DNA of 64,000 bases, taken from contig NZ_JAAOZB010000002.1 in NCBI RefSeq assembly GCF_011761265.1, positions 372,001 to 436,000 of the forward strand. Reading direction: 5' to 3'. This stretch comes from Microbacterium halimionae. Lineage in GTDB: Bacteria > Actinomycetota > Actinomycetes > Actinomycetales > Microbacteriaceae. Within the stretch, counting starts at the first letter, position 1. Every line of letters starts with the position of its first letter. The translations under genes and the position numbers were made by a program. Shown piece by piece: positions 44,902-55,300 of this stretch. The notes beneath the pieces were generated by a model, which ran no database searches, was not told the origin of the DNA, and saw only the letters and a list, made by a program, of their open reading frames with translations.

Positions 44902-46428
44902 ATGTCCGAGCACATCCTTGAGATGCGGGGAATCACCAAAACGTTCCCCGGCGTGAAAGCGCTCGCTGATGTGAACTTCTCCGTAGAACGTGGCGAGATC
45001 CACGCCATCTGCGGCGAGAACGGCGCCGGCAAGTCGACGCTCATGAAAGTGCTGTCGGGGGTCTATCCCCACGGAACGTACGACGGCAAAATCGTCTACG
45101 TCGGCGACGAGGTGCAGTTCAAAAGCCTGAGCGAAAGCGAAGCGAAGGGCATCGTCATCATCCACCAGGAGTTGGCTCTGAGCCCATACCTGTCGATCGC
45201 CGAAAACATCTTCTTGAACAATGAGCGCACCCGGTTCGGGCTCGTTGACTGGAACGAAACCAACCTCGAAGCCTCGAAGCTCTTGAAGCGAGTGGGACTA
45301 AAAGACAACCCGATGACGAAGGTCAATCAGTTGGGTGTCGGAAAGCAGCAGCTCGTCGAGATCGCAAAGGCGCTCTCGAAGGAAGTGAAGCTCCTCATCC
45401 TCGATGAGCCGACTGCTGCGCTGAACGACGAGGACTCTGACCACCTGCTTGATCTCATTCTGAGTCTGCGCGAGCAGGGGATCACGTCGATCATCATCAG
45501 CCACAAACTGAACGAGATCAAAAAGGTCGCCGACACCGTCACGATCATTCGCGACGGCAAGACGATCGAGACCATCGCCAAAGCGGATGTCACCGAAGAC
45601 CGCATCATCAAAGACATGGTGGGCCGCGATCTCGAGCACCGCTATCCCGACCACGAGCCGAGCATCGGCGAAGAGCTTATGCGCGTCGAGGACTGGACCG
45701 CACACCACCCGCAGGATTCCAACCGGGTGATGGTCGATAAGGTCTCGATCAACGTGCGCGCCGGAGAAATAGTCGGAATCGCTGGTCTCATGGGGGCCGG
45801 GCGTACCGAGTTCGCGATGAGCCTTTTCGGCCACAGCTACGGCAGCAAGATCTCCGGCAAGGTGTTCATGCGCGGTAAGGAGATCAAGACCCGCACCGTC
45901 GCTGAGGCTATCGACAATGGTATTGCGTATGCCACTGAAGATCGCAAGACCTACGGTCTCAACCTCATCGAAGACATCAAGCGCAACATTTCAGTTGCGT
46001 CTCTGAAGAAGCTAGAAAAGGCTGGCTTGGTCGACGACAACGAAGAGTTCCGTGTCGCGAATAAGTACCGCAAAGACATGAACATCAAGGCGCCGAACGT
46101 GTTGGTGAAAACCGGCAAGCTGTCCGGCGGAAATCAGCAGAAGGTCGTGCTGTCGAAGTGGATCTACTCAGATCCTGACGTGCTGATTCTCGATGAGCCC
46201 ACCCGCGGCATCGATGTCGGCGCAAAGTACGAGATTTACACGATCATCAACAAGCTCGCAGCCGAGGGCAAGGGAATCATCGTGATCTCTTCCGAGCTTC
46301 CGGAGCTGCTCGGCATTTCTGATCGTGTCTACGCCCTTTCCGAGGGGCGCATTACCGGTGAACTGCCGATCGCCGAAGCAACACCCGAGTCCGTCCTCAA
46401 ACTTATGACCATGGAGAAGTCCCGCTAA
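44902..46428 (+). CDS. Multiple monosaccharide ABC transporter ATPase (double ABC domain)
   Basis: A 508-residue protein with two ABC modules. The first has [16 protein letters not shown] and [12 protein letters not shown]. The second has [15 protein letters not shown] (variant Walker A), the [14 protein letters not shown] signature, and [19 protein letters not shown]. This is the carbohydrate-uptake type-2 arrangement (MmsA/GguA/XylG). It powers uptake of the sugar bound by the ChvE-type protein. Confidence 0.93.
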   Translation: MSEHILEMRGITKTFPGVKALADVNFSVERGEIHAICGENGAGKSTLMKVLSGVYPHGTYDGKIVYVGDEVQFKSLSESEAKGIVIIHQELALSPYLSIAENIFLNNERTRFGLVDWNETNLEASKLLKRVGLKDNPMTKVNQLGVGKQQLVEIAKALSKEVKLLILDEPTAALNDEDSDHLLDLILSLREQGITSIIISHKLNEIKKVADTVTIIRDGKTIETIAKADVTEDRIIKDMVGRDLEHRYPDHEPSIGEELMRVEDWTAHHPQDSNRVMVDKVSINVRAGEIVGIAGLMGAGRTEFAMSLFGHSYGSKISGKVFMRGKEIKTRTVAEAIDNGIAYATEDRKTYGLNLIEDIKRNISVASLKKLEKAGLVDDNEEFRVANKYRKDMNIKAPNVLVKTGKLSGGNQQKVVLSKWIYSDPDVLILDEPTRGIDVGAKYEIYTIINKLAAEGKGIIVISSELPELLGISDRVYALSEGRITGELPIAEATPESVLKLMTMEKSR

Positions 46429-46452
46429 CGGGGCTTGCAGGAGACACATTTC

Positions 46453-47691
46453 ATGTCAAACGACAATCTCTCTCAAGATTCGCAGGCTGCGGGCGGTCTC
46501 GTTCAGCCTGAAGACAACAAGTTCACTCGCTGGATCACTACCGTCATCTCCGACCTCGGGAAGAACGGCATTTTCATCGCGCTTGTCGCGGTGGTTGCGC
46601 TCTTTGCGGTGCTGACCGATGGCATCCTGCTGCGTCCGCAGAACATCTCTAACCTCGTCGTCCAGAACGGGTACATTCTCGTGCTGGCGATCGGAATGGT
46701 GATGATCATCATCGCGGGTCACATCGACCTGTCGGTGGGATCAGTCGCAGCCTTTGTGGGCGCCTGTTCCGGTGTATTCGCCGTCAACATGGGACTTCCC
46801 TGGTGGCTTTCCGTCATCCTCTCGTTGCTCATCGGAGCGCTGGTGGGTGCCTGGCAGGGATTCTGGGTCGCGTTCGTTGGGATACCCGCGTTCATCGTGA
46901 CGCTGGCGGGCATGCTCATTTTCCGCGGGCTCGCGCTCGTGGTGCTCGGCAACGCGAACATCGGATCGTTCCCCGAGGAGTACCGTGCCCTCGGTAACGG
47001 CTTCCTCGACGGCGTCTTCGGTTCAGTGAAGCCGGATATCTTCACGCTGCTTCTCGGGGCGGCGGCGATCATCGCGCTTGTTGTGCAGCAGCTACGCGCT
47101 CGCGCCGGCCGCGCAAAGTACGACCAGGATGTGGAGCCGGCTCTCTGGTTCTGGATCAAGCTCGTTCTGATCGCAGTCGTCATCGGGTTCTTCGCATACG
47201 CTCTCGCGTCTTACAAGGGTATCCCGGTCACGCTGATCATCCTGGCTGCGCTCGTCATGATCTACGGCATCGTCATGAACCGCACTGTCTTCGGCCGCCA
47301 CGTCTACGCGATCGGTGGCAACCGCCACGCGGCTGAGCTCTCCGGTATCAAGACCCGTCGTGTCGACTTCCTGCTGTTCGTCAACATGGGAGTGCTTGCC
47401 GCCCTTGCCGGACTCATCTTCACCGCCCGGCTGAACCTCGCTGGCCCGAAAGCCGGTGATGGATTCGAGCTCGAAGCGATCTCGGCAGCCTTCATCGGTG
47501 GCGCGGCTGTGCAAGGTGGTGTTGGAACGATCGGTGGCGCAATCATCGGTGGTCTGATCATCGGTGTGCTGAACAACGGTATGTCGATCATGGGCATCGG
47601 TATTGAGTGGCAGCAGGCGGTAAAGGGCCTCGTGCTTTTGCTTGCCGTTGCCTTCGACGTCTACAACAAGCGTCGCGCCGGCCACAGCTAG
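46453..47691 (+). CDS. Multiple monosaccharide ABC transporter permease
   Basis: A 412-residue permease of the MmsB/GguB/XylH family with about ten hydrophobic helices. The conserved cytoplasmic loop is GRHVYAIGGNRHAAELSGIKTRRVDF, and an earlier segment is GYILVLAIGMVMIIIAGHIDLSVGSV. ATG 46453 has AGGAG 8 bases upstream; a TTG farther up has none. Last gene of the pentose transporter set. Confidence 0.93.
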   Translation: MSNDNLSQDSQAAGGLVQPEDNKFTRWITTVISDLGKNGIFIALVAVVALFAVLTDGILLRPQNISNLVVQNGYILVLAIGMVMIIIAGHIDLSVGSVAAFVGACSGVFAVNMGLPWWLSVILSLLIGALVGAWQGFWVAFVGIPAFIVTLAGMLIFRGLALVVLGNANIGSFPEEYRALGNGFLDGVFGSVKPDIFTLLLGAAAIIALVVQQLRARAGRAKYDQDVEPALWFWIKLVLIAVVIGFFAYALASYKGIPVTLIILAALVMIYGIVMNRTVFGRHVYAIGGNRHAAELSGIKTRRVDFLLFVNMGVLAALAGLIFTARLNLAGPKAGDGFELEAISAAFIGGAAVQGGVGTIGGAIIGGLIIGVLNNGMSIMGIGIEWQQAVKGLVLLLAVAFDVYNKRRAGHS

Positions 47692-47720
47692 GGCACGCAG
47701 TGACAACGAACGCGTAGTTA

Positions 47721-47762
47721 CAACGAAAAGGGTCCCGTTTTTTGGCGGGGCCTTTTTCGTTG
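47721..47762 (+). terminator. Terminator after sugar ABC operon
   Basis: A 17-bp stem with two G-U wobbles (47721-47737 with 47746-47762). A CCTTTTT tract lies inside the right arm, so release may occur on either strand. Confidence 0.8.
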
Positions 47763-47883
47763 TCCACGTGTCTTTTTGACTGAGACGTCTATGACGTTTG
47801 ACGCTTTCTGGCCGATGGCGGGTTTACCCCAACTGGCGTGACTTGTTCTCTTTCCGTTATGGGCAGTGATCGGGGTGCGCAGC

Positions 47884-48804
47884 TCAGGGCGTCGTATATG
47901 CACTCTGATGAGTGAGGTGAGCCTGGAGGACGTCGCGGACCGTAGTCCACGTGTGGGGGCCGTAACGGTCGTTGTCGACGTGGTGCAGTTGCGCTTGGCC
48001 GCTGAACATGCTGACGAAGTACTGCATTCCCTGCCAGGCGGGGAATGTCTCGTCCGGGTTTTTCGACAGTGTCTTTCCAATTTTGCTCATGGCCGAAAGT
48101 GTGGCTGTGGTGCCGGCCCATTGCAGTTTGAAGGGAGTGCCGGTCAGCTCGGTCATTGTGCGGGCGACGTCTCGGGCGGAGACCTGTGCGCCGGCGATCT
48201 CGATGACGCGGGGCGCGTCGTTATCGAGGGCGGCGAGCGCGGTGACTCGGGCGACATCGTCTTTGGTCGTGAAGTCCAGAATCTGGTCGGCGGAAGACCA
48301 GAACAGAACCCGGCGACGGCCGAAAAGGATCATCGGCGCCTCATTTGCGAGCAGGTCCGTAAACATGCCGTTAAGAATCGAGGTGGCTTGGACAGGGGCC
48401 GCATCGACGTCAGCGGCGAACTCACGGCGCAGCTCGAAGTTTCGGTTGCTGCCCGGGGAGATCTGGCGGTAGTCGGCCGCATAATCTGAAGGAATAAATC
48501 GGGGCACCCCGGCGGCAACGGTCGCTTTCAGGAGAGCGCGCTGAGCGTCGACGATCACGGGACGGACGCCACTAACCGCCGACACAACGACGTCGACGCC
48601 GGAGATGGCGGCAGTCAAAGCACCGTGATCGGAGTACGCGGCGGTGACGATGTCGACGCGGTCGGCGTCACCGAAGAGCGCGGCAGCTTTTGTACTACCG
48701 GGGCGAGTGAGGACTCGGAGCCTAACGTCGTGCTGAAGGAGTTCGCGGACGATGCGCTGGCCGAGGTCGCCGGTGGCGCCGGCTACAAGGATGGTGTTGG
48801 TCAT
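47884..48804 (-). CDS. NmrA-type NAD(P)-dependent oxidoreductase
   Basis: A 306-residue atypical short-chain dehydrogenase with the glycine motif VAGATGDLGQRIVRELL. The region VVVSAVSGVRPVIVDAQRALLKATVAAGVPRFIPSDYAADY lacks an obvious YxxxK, as in NmrA/HSCARG-like sensor proteins. A quinone-reductase or isoflavone-reductase-type activity is equally possible. It is 40 bp downstream of the MarR gene in a two-gene operon. Confidence 0.85.
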   Translation of the reverse strand: MTNTILVAGATGDLGQRIVRELLQHDVRLRVLTRPGSTKAAALFGDADRVDIVTAAYSDHGALTAAISGVDVVVSAVSGVRPVIVDAQRALLKATVAAGVPRFIPSDYAADYRQISPGSNRNFELRREFAADVDAAPVQATSILNGMFTDLLANEAPMILFGRRRVLFWSSADQILDFTTKDDVARVTALAALDNDAPRVIEIAGAQVSARDVARTMTELTGTPFKLQWAGTTATLSAMSKIGKTLSKNPDETFPAWQGMQYFVSMFSGQAQLHHVDNDRYGPHTWTTVRDVLQAHLTHQSAYTTP

Positions 48805-48844
48805 GGGGTGAGGTCTCATTCTGTTGTGGTCGAAGGGGGATGCA

Positions 48845-49396
48845 TCAGTGCGATCGGCGAGGGGGTTGCGAGGGGTGCTCGGCGGCGGCGCGAGCGTCAG
48901 TGATGCAGGCCTCAACATCCCCGGCGCCGAGTGCGACCCGAGCCAGGAGCCTGCGTAACTGCGTCTGCTCGTCCGGGCTGAGGTGACGCATGAGGACACC
49001 CTCGACCTCGCGCAGGGCGCCACGTGCTGAGGTCAGTAACGACCGGCCCGCACCTGTTGGGTGTACTTGGCGGATCCGCCGATCGTTCGGATCGGGGCGA
49101 CGCTCGACGAACCCACCTGCCTCGAGGGCGTCGATCACATACGTCATCTGGGTTTTGTCGATCCCGAGCCGGTGAGCGAGCGCCAATTGCGAGGAGGGTT
49201 CCTCGGTGGTGATCGCCACGAGCACCTGATAGCCCCTCGGGCCCCCCGGGACATCGGCGACCGCACCGGTGGCAGACCGCGAGAACCCTTGATACGTCGC
49301 AGGCAGGGCCCAGCCGAGTTCGGTCTGAATTCCTCCCGCGTCCCAATCGATCGTGGGCAGCGCGACCGGCGCGTTGATAGTCGAGAAATCGTCCAT
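48845..49396 (-). CDS. MarR-family regulator
   Basis: A 183-residue winged-helix regulator with the typical MarR core (VLVAITTEEPSSQLALAHRLGIDKTQMTYVIDALEAGGFVERRPDPNDRRIRQV). The wing motif DPNDRR is intact. It is the first gene of the operon and lies beside an operator, so autoregulation and control of NmrA are likely. The ligand is unknown; no Cys typical of OhrR are seen. Confidence 0.92.
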   Translation of the reverse strand: MDDFSTINAPVALPTIDWDAGGIQTELGWALPATYQGFSRSATGAVADVPGGPRGYQVLVAITTEEPSSQLALAHRLGIDKTQMTYVIDALEAGGFVERRPDPNDRRIRQVHPTGAGRSLLTSARGALREVEGVLMRHLSPDEQTQLRRLLARVALGAGDVEACITDARAAAEHPSQPPRRSH

Positions 49397-49415
49397 TCTC
49401 GAAATAGTAACTTAT

Positions 49416-49444
49416 CAAGATCATCTGGCATAAAGATGATCTTG
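49416..49444. promoter_or_regulatory. MarR operator, 11-bp inverted repeat
   Basis: CAAGATCATCT (49416-49426) and AGATGATCTTG (49434-49444) are perfect inverted copies with 7-bp spacing. It lies 20 bp upstream of the marR start and 45 bp upstream of the opposite leader frame, so it can control both directions. Confidence 0.75.
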
Positions 49445-49488
49445 CTCGGCGACGATATGTGTTGGGTGGCACACCGATAGGAGAAACG

Positions 49489-49590
49489 ATGAGCACTTCC
49501 GAAATTCCGCTGCGGTTAGGCTCTCGGGGTTGGGAGCGGCCTCGTTCGAGCAGAACTCCGCATGAGATGTCGCGGATTAGCGGCCGTTGA
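49489..49590 (+). pseudogene. Truncated leader-like frame, possible aldo/keto reductase remnant
   Basis: This 33-codon frame begins with ATG behind AGGAG (AGGAGAAACG) with ideal spacing, divergent from marR. Its opening, MSTSEIPLRLGSRGW, resembles the N-terminus of aldo/keto reductases (IPxRxLGSxGLEVSALGLG). A frameshift would give GLGAASFEQ before a stop. I infer that an ordinary reductase gene has been lost, leaving its promoter, operator and first codons. It may alternatively be a real short peptide. Confidence 0.4.
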
Positions 49591-50065
49591 GCCGGTCCAC
49601 GATGTCTTGGGCGTCGTCGTCTGGTGAGAGCACAATCACTGCTTCGTTGCCTGTCAAAGGTTCCATCACTGTGACCGCAGACTGCATCGTGTCGTCGATC
49701 TTGAAGACCAGGCGTGAGTCTGGGCCGGCTTGAGCTGCCTGCTGAGTCAGAGCACCGAAGATCGCTGCCCCATCGTCTGTGAAGGTCACTTCAACGGCAT
49801 TCTTCTGGTTTTCGGCAACAACCGCGCTCGAAACCTGAGCCCGTTCGAATGTGGCGGGGCTCACGATGGACCCGCTCCCAACCGGTACGCACTTCGGGTC
49901 GGATCCTGTGGCGCATGTCTCGGATACTGCTAGCTCGATCGTTCCTCCGGCAGGCGCCGCGGTTTCGCTGAGTGGAGTTTCGCCGGTAGGTGCCGGGGCG
50001 GAACAGCCGATGAGAAGGAACGCGGCCAGGATGATCGGGGCGAATCGATATGGGTAAAAGGCCAT
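49577..50065 (-). CDS. SecDF P1 head-domain-like lipoprotein
   Basis: A 162-residue lipoprotein with lipobox LIGC. The rest is like the periplasmic P1 head domain of SecDF: GSGSIVSPATFERAQVSSAVVAENQKNAVEVTFTDDGAAIFGALTQQAA, and KIDDTMQSAVTVMEPLTGNEAVIV. Such stand-alone domains occur in Actinobacteria without an assigned role. It runs convergent to the leader-like frame and overlaps it by 14 bp. Confidence 0.8.
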   Translation of the reverse strand: MAFYPYRFAPIILAAFLLIGCSAPAPTGETPLSETAAPAGGTIELAVSETCATGSDPKCVPVGSGSIVSPATFERAQVSSAVVAENQKNAVEVTFTDDGAAIFGALTQQAAQAGPDSRLVFKIDDTMQSAVTVMEPLTGNEAVIVLSPDDDAQDIVDRLNGR

Positions 50066-50316
50066 GAATCTCCAATAAAGCGTTGGCGGAGGCGCTGAAT
50101 GCTCAGCCCATGATTTTGCCTAACGCTACGAGAGACTGCACGCGCTCGCCACCGTTGTCTGGTGTTGGTGCAGCTCACCTGGTTGACCGCTCTGCGAATA
50201 ACCTGCTTTGCTCAGAGCAGGGAATCGTAAAATCCATGCGGCCGGTGGGCGTCCACACCGCAGCGCTTCCACAAGCCAGCAGCGCTTCCACAAGCAAGGT
50301 GAAGAGGATCCACAAG

Positions 50317-51303
50317 ATGTGCACGAGAGTTGTTTATCTAGGAGAAGGCGACCGAGTGCTCACCGCGCGGTCAATGGACTGGAACGCCGACATGGGAACC
50401 AACATGTGGCTGTTTCCCCGCGGAATGGTGCGCAATGGTGCCGCCGGTGCGAACTCGCTCACATGGACATCGCGCTACGGAAGTGTCGTATCTGCGGCCT
50501 ATGACGTCGCGACAACTGACGGAATGAATGAGAAGGGTCTCGTCGCGAGCGGACTCTGGCTCGCCGAATCTGAATATCCGGCAACGGATGACGGCCGCCC
50601 CAGGCTCTCAGTCGCGGCGTGGGCGCAGTACTTTCTCGATACTTTCGCGACGGTCACCGAAGCAGTAGACGCAGTCTCGGCGGATGACACGTTCGCGATC
50701 GCAACCTCTGGCGTGCCAGGGCAAGACCGCGACACGACGATGCATCTCGCGCTGTCGGATCCGACCGGCGACAGCGCGATCCTCGAATACCTGGGTGGCA
50801 AGCTGACGGTTCACCATGGTCGCTCGTACCAGGTCATGACGAACTCGCCCCCATACGACCAGCAGTTGGCGATCAACACGTATTGGGATGAAATCGGTGG
50901 CACAGTCATGCTCCCCGGCACCAACCGTGCGGCCGACCGCTATGTGCGAGCGGGCTTCTACGTGAACGCGATTCCGCAGGTCGAAGACCGGACGATCGCC
51001 ACGGCGGCGGTCTTTGGCGTCATCCGCAATGCGTCAGTGCCGTATGGCATCACAACTCCCGGTCAGCCGAATATCTCATCGACGCGGTGGCGCACGGTCG
51101 CCGACCACAAAGACGGACGCTACTTCTTCGATTCGGTGCTGTCACCCAGTGTCATTTGGGTAGATCTCCCCAAGATCGATTTCTCAGAGTCGATGCCAAC
51201 ACGAAAGCTTGACCTCACGACAAATCCTTCGGAGATCCACGGCGGCGATGTCTCGACACTGTTTGAGCCTGCCGAACCGTTCGCATTCGCTAACGCTGGC
51301 TGA
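50317..51303 (+). CDS. Linear amide C-N hydrolase (choloylglycine/penicillin V acylase family)
   Basis: A 328-residue N-terminal-nucleophile (Ntn) hydrolase. Met1 is followed by Cys2 (MCTRVVY), the residue that becomes the nucleophile after Met removal. It retains SMDWNADM (Arg/Asp region), DGMNEKGLVASGLWL, MTNSPPYDQQL and NASVPYG with the Asn/Arg site. Substrates in the family are bile-acid conjugates, penicillin V, and in some cases acyl-homoserine lactones. ATG 50317 has AGAGGA upstream; the upstream frame would remove the N-terminal Cys. No signal peptide. Confidence 0.9.
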   Translation: MCTRVVYLGEGDRVLTARSMDWNADMGTNMWLFPRGMVRNGAAGANSLTWTSRYGSVVSAAYDVATTDGMNEKGLVASGLWLAESEYPATDDGRPRLSVAAWAQYFLDTFATVTEAVDAVSADDTFAIATSGVPGQDRDTTMHLALSDPTGDSAILEYLGGKLTVHHGRSYQVMTNSPPYDQQLAINTYWDEIGGTVMLPGTNRAADRYVRAGFYVNAIPQVEDRTIATAAVFGVIRNASVPYGITTPGQPNISSTRWRTVADHKDGRYFFDSVLSPSVIWVDLPKIDFSESMPTRKLDLTTNPSEIHGGDVSTLFEPAEPFAFANAG

Positions 51304-51331
51304 CTGCGACGTCCTCGAAGGCCCGCGACGA

Positions 51332-52273
51332 CTATGGGATGAGAGTCACTTTGCCGTCGGCGCCGTCGTGCACGAGTTGCTGAGCCTCGGCTGCGTCGCT
51401 CAGGGCGAATGACCCGGCAAGTTCCACCGAGAAGTGACCGGCGGCCATGAGCGACAGCGTCACGGGGATTGCTTCCGTGCGCCATGCCACCTGCTGTTCA
51501 GACAGGGGAGTGGGAGAGCCACCCGAGAACGCACGGATGCCAAGGCCCGCGGCATCCGCACCGCGGACGATCGTCGCAACCCGGTTTCGGTCGGGCGCAA
51601 CGGCCAGCGAAACATCGAGAGCTTCTTCGGTGCCCGCCGCATCGAAGACGACGGTGATTCCGCCCCGGGCCGCCGCACGAACGCGATCTTCGAGCCCCGG
51701 ACCGTACGCGATCGGAGTCGCTCCAAGCTCTTTTACGCGGTCGAACCGGCGCGGCGACGCCGTCGCGATGACTGTCGCGCCCCAGAGCCTTGCAAACTGA
51801 ATTGCCGCCTGGCCGACGGCGCCAGACCCGCCGTGAATCAGAAGGGTGTCGTCTTCGCGCACTGCGAGCGAGCGAAGCGACTGGTACGCGGTGCCGACCG
51901 GAATGCCGAGGGCTGCTCCCGCCTCGGCTGAGACCTGCGGTGGCCGGTGCTGCACGTGGTCCGCTGCAACGATAACGTCGGTCGCATACATGCCGTGGCC
52001 GCTGAAAATGACAACATCGTCACCAACCCGGAGCCCATCGACGCCCTCTCCCACCGCTGTGATGGTGCCGGCAGCATCCGAGCCCGTTCGTCGTGGCTTC
52101 GTGATCGGCTTTGAGGAGCGCATTCCGGTGCGCAATTTGATGTCGATGGGATTGATGCCAGCGGCTTTCACGCTGACCGCGACCTCGCCGGCAGCAGGCA
52201 CCGGTGTCGGGATCTCGATGACGTTGAGCACGTCAGGCCCACCGAACGTGTTGTAGACGATTGCGTGTGCCAT
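51332..52273 (-). CDS. NADP-dependent oxidoreductase, quinone-reductase type (MDR)
   Basis: A 313-residue medium-chain dehydrogenase with the GroES-like N-terminus (VVYNTFGGPDVLNVIEIPTPVPAAGEVAVSVKAAGINPIDIK) and the Rossmann motif GGSGAVGQAAIQFARL. It lacks the structural zinc cysteines, as in quinone oxidoreductases. It reduces quinones or enones with NADPH. It stands 29 bp after the hrpA gene stop. Confidence 0.88.
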   Translation of the reverse strand: MAHAIVYNTFGGPDVLNVIEIPTPVPAAGEVAVSVKAAGINPIDIKLRTGMRSSKPITKPRRTGSDAAGTITAVGEGVDGLRVGDDVVIFSGHGMYATDVIVAADHVQHRPPQVSAEAGAALGIPVGTAYQSLRSLAVREDDTLLIHGGSGAVGQAAIQFARLWGATVIATASPRRFDRVKELGATPIAYGPGLEDRVRAAARGGITVVFDAAGTEEALDVSLAVAPDRNRVATIVRGADAAGLGIRAFSGGSPTPLSEQQVAWRTEAIPVTLSLMAAGHFSVELAGSFALSDAAEAQQLVHDGADGKVTLIP

Positions 52274-52302
52274 TGAGCTGTCAACCTCCGAGTGCGCGTG
52301 CG

Positions 52303-55300
52303 CTATTCCTTCAGCGCCTTTTGGATCCGCTGCAGCGAAACAGACTCGGCCGTGCCGAGCGTTTGCGCGAACAGGCTCATACGGTACTCCTCCAAGAGCC
52401 AGCGCGCGTGAATGATTCCGGCGGGCGCGTCGGGGGCCGCAGGAATCGTGCCACCAGCATCTGTGAAGGCCACCTGGGCGCGTTCGAACTCAGTCATGCG
52501 AGAGCGGTCGCGCCCCGGATTGTCGGGCAATATCTGCAATCGGCCGAGAATACCGCTGAGATACCGCGGCAGATGCGTGAGCTGTCGCGACCCGGTGCGA
52601 GAGACGAACCCCGGAAAAATAAGCCCGGCAAGCTGCCCACGGATATCTCCGAGCGCTCCGAGGAGTGTCATCGAGTTCTGACCCTTGAGCGAGCGCTCAA
52701 CGTCGCGAGAAAGTGTCAGGATGCGGGCGGTCAGCGCGACTGTATTGAACACCGTCTCAACCGACGCTGCCGAGAATGCGGCACGCACCTGCTCGAACTG
52801 TTCTTTCGTGCGCACACCATCTGCGCGTGCGTGGCGCGAGATCACATCGTCGGCGACAGCCACGCGGCAATCTTCGATCAGCGCCTTGGCTGAAGAGTAA
52901 GGGGATGCCGCCAACGCCAACTTCTCAGCAGCTGTCAGATGCTCGAGCACGTAGCTCGCAGCGGAAGGCACTGCGAGCAAGACCAAGCGGCGAACCCCCG
53001 CGGTGTTCGCTACCACTGCGGCATCCGCTGTCGCTTCAATGCGAAGCGACACACTCTCGCCGTCATCGACGAGGGCGGGGTAGCCGCGGACGATCCCGCC
53101 AGCGACCCGGCTATCGACAACAGCGGGAAGATCGTCGATGTCCCAACTCGTGAGTCCGCTTCGCGACGCAACCGACGCAGACGACGCCTGCGGCGCGAGA
53201 GCGGCAACGCGCGCGGCGTCTCGTGTCGGCTCTGGTTTTTTGGTTCGGAGCGACCGCTCAACGCTTGAGCGCGTGCGCGCTGCGAGGCGGGTTTGAAGCG
53301 CGATCAGATCGCGATCGCTCCCGACAGTGCGCCCTCGCTCGTCAACCGCCCGGAACGAGACATGGAGGTGGGCGGGAACGCGATCGAGCTCGAAAGAATC
53401 GGCGGTGACGGGCTGATTCGCCACGCGCTGGACGAGTGAAGCCAGAGCGGCACGAAGACTCTGCGCGGGTGCGCCATCGGTGTGCTCGGGGCCGAGATCG
53501 GCGACCTGCTCAGCGAAGGTCGCTGCCCAATCCGCCGCGGGAACAACGTGGCGTCGAATTGCTTTCGGGAGCGCGCGGAGAAGCCCTGTGATGAGTTCGG
53601 GGCGAAGCCCGGGCACTTGCCAATCAAAACCATCGACGGTGATGGATGCGAGGAGAGCAAGCGGCACAACGACCGTCACTCCGTCGTCGGCGGCACCCGG
53701 TTCGAAGCGGTAGGTCAGTGACAGCACCTGATCGCGCTGGTGCCACCGCGTCGGAAAATCACGCTCGTCAGCGCGCGAAGCGTCATCGACCAGGTCGCTC
53801 TCGCTCATGTCGAGCAGTCGTGGCGTGCGCGTCATCGCATCCCGCCACCACGCTTCAAACGAGCGCACATCAAAAACGTCACTGGGAATGCGGGTGTTGT
53901 AAAACGCGTAGACGGCCTCATCGCCGACGAGGATGTCGCGGCGCCGCTCTCGTTCTTCGATCTTTTCCAGACGGCGTCGAAGCTCAAGGTTTCGCCGCGA
54001 GAAGGCGGTCAGCTTCTTGTCGAGGCGGGTGGCATCCCACTCTTCTTCGACGAGCGCGTGGCGCAAGAACATCTCTCGCGCCAGTGGGCGATCGATCCGT
54101 GCGAGCTGGATGCGGCGGCGCGGCACGATTTCAACTCCGAAGAGCGTGATCTTCTCTGCGGCGACGGCCGCTCCGGCATCTTTCGACCAGTGCGGGTCGC
54201 TCACTTGGCGTTTGATCAGATCTGGCGCCAGAGCTTCGGCCCACTCCGGGTCGATCGCGGCGACCGTCCGCGCAAACAACCGACTTGTTTCGACGAGTTC
54301 AGCGGCCATGACAGCCGCGGGCCGCTTCTTCTTCAGGCCGGAGCCGGGAAAGATCGCAAACCGCGCGCCGCGGGCTCCGAGGTATTCGCCGCCGCGCCGG
54401 GTCGATGTCTCTTTGGACGCGCCCTTGGCATCACGCGTGGGTGTGCGCTCATCGAGAATGCCGATCTGCGACAGGAGGCCCGCCATGATCGCTTTGTGTA
54501 CGGCATCCGGGTCTGCCGCATCGCTCGATCCACGCGGGCGACCAAGCTGCGCTGAGAGTTGGCGGTGCACATCAGTCCACTCGCGAACGCGCACGTAGTT
54601 GAGGTGTTCGCTCCGGCACAACCGCCGAAAAGCGCTTGAGCCGAGTGCCTCTTGCTGCTCCCGCAGATAGTTCCAGAGGTTCAGTAGCGCGAGAAAGTCG
54701 CTCGTCGGATCGGTGAATCTGGCGTGTAGGCGGTCAGCCTGCTCTCGTACCTCTTCGGGGCGCTCGCGCACGTCTTGAATCGACATGCCCGCAACAATCG
54801 GCATGACATCAGCCAAAACGTCGCCGCGCTTTGCCTCGACGAGCATGCGCGCAAAACGCGGGTCGATCGGGAGACGGGAGAGTTCGTGCCCGGTGTCGGT
54901 GAGCGTCGTGCGTGCGTTCTTGCCGATGCCGTTCGTGCGTACAGCGCCGAGCTCGAGCAGCAGATCGAACGCTGCCTTCACACCGCGCGAGTCCGGGGGA
55001 GTGAGGAACGGAAAAGCCGTGATGTCGCCGAAGCCGAGCGACAGCATCTGCAAAATAACCGACGCGAGCGATGTGCGAAGAATCTCGGGATCGGTGTACT
55101 CATCGCGGGATGCGAAATCATCCTCGGCGTATAGGCGAATCGCGATGCCCGGTGCTGTGCGGCCAGCGCGGCCAGCGCGCTGTTGCGCCGAAGCTTGCGA
55201 AATCGGCTCGATCGGCAAGCGCTGAATCTTGCTACGCGGGCTGTAGCGCGTGATGCGGGCCGTGCCGATGTCAACGACGTAGCGGATGCCGGGAACCGTC

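Noticed and set aside
49489..49590. Regulatory leader peptide (attenuator)
   Set aside because: No repeated regulatory codons or following terminator stem are present; a truncated gene is more likely, though not proven.
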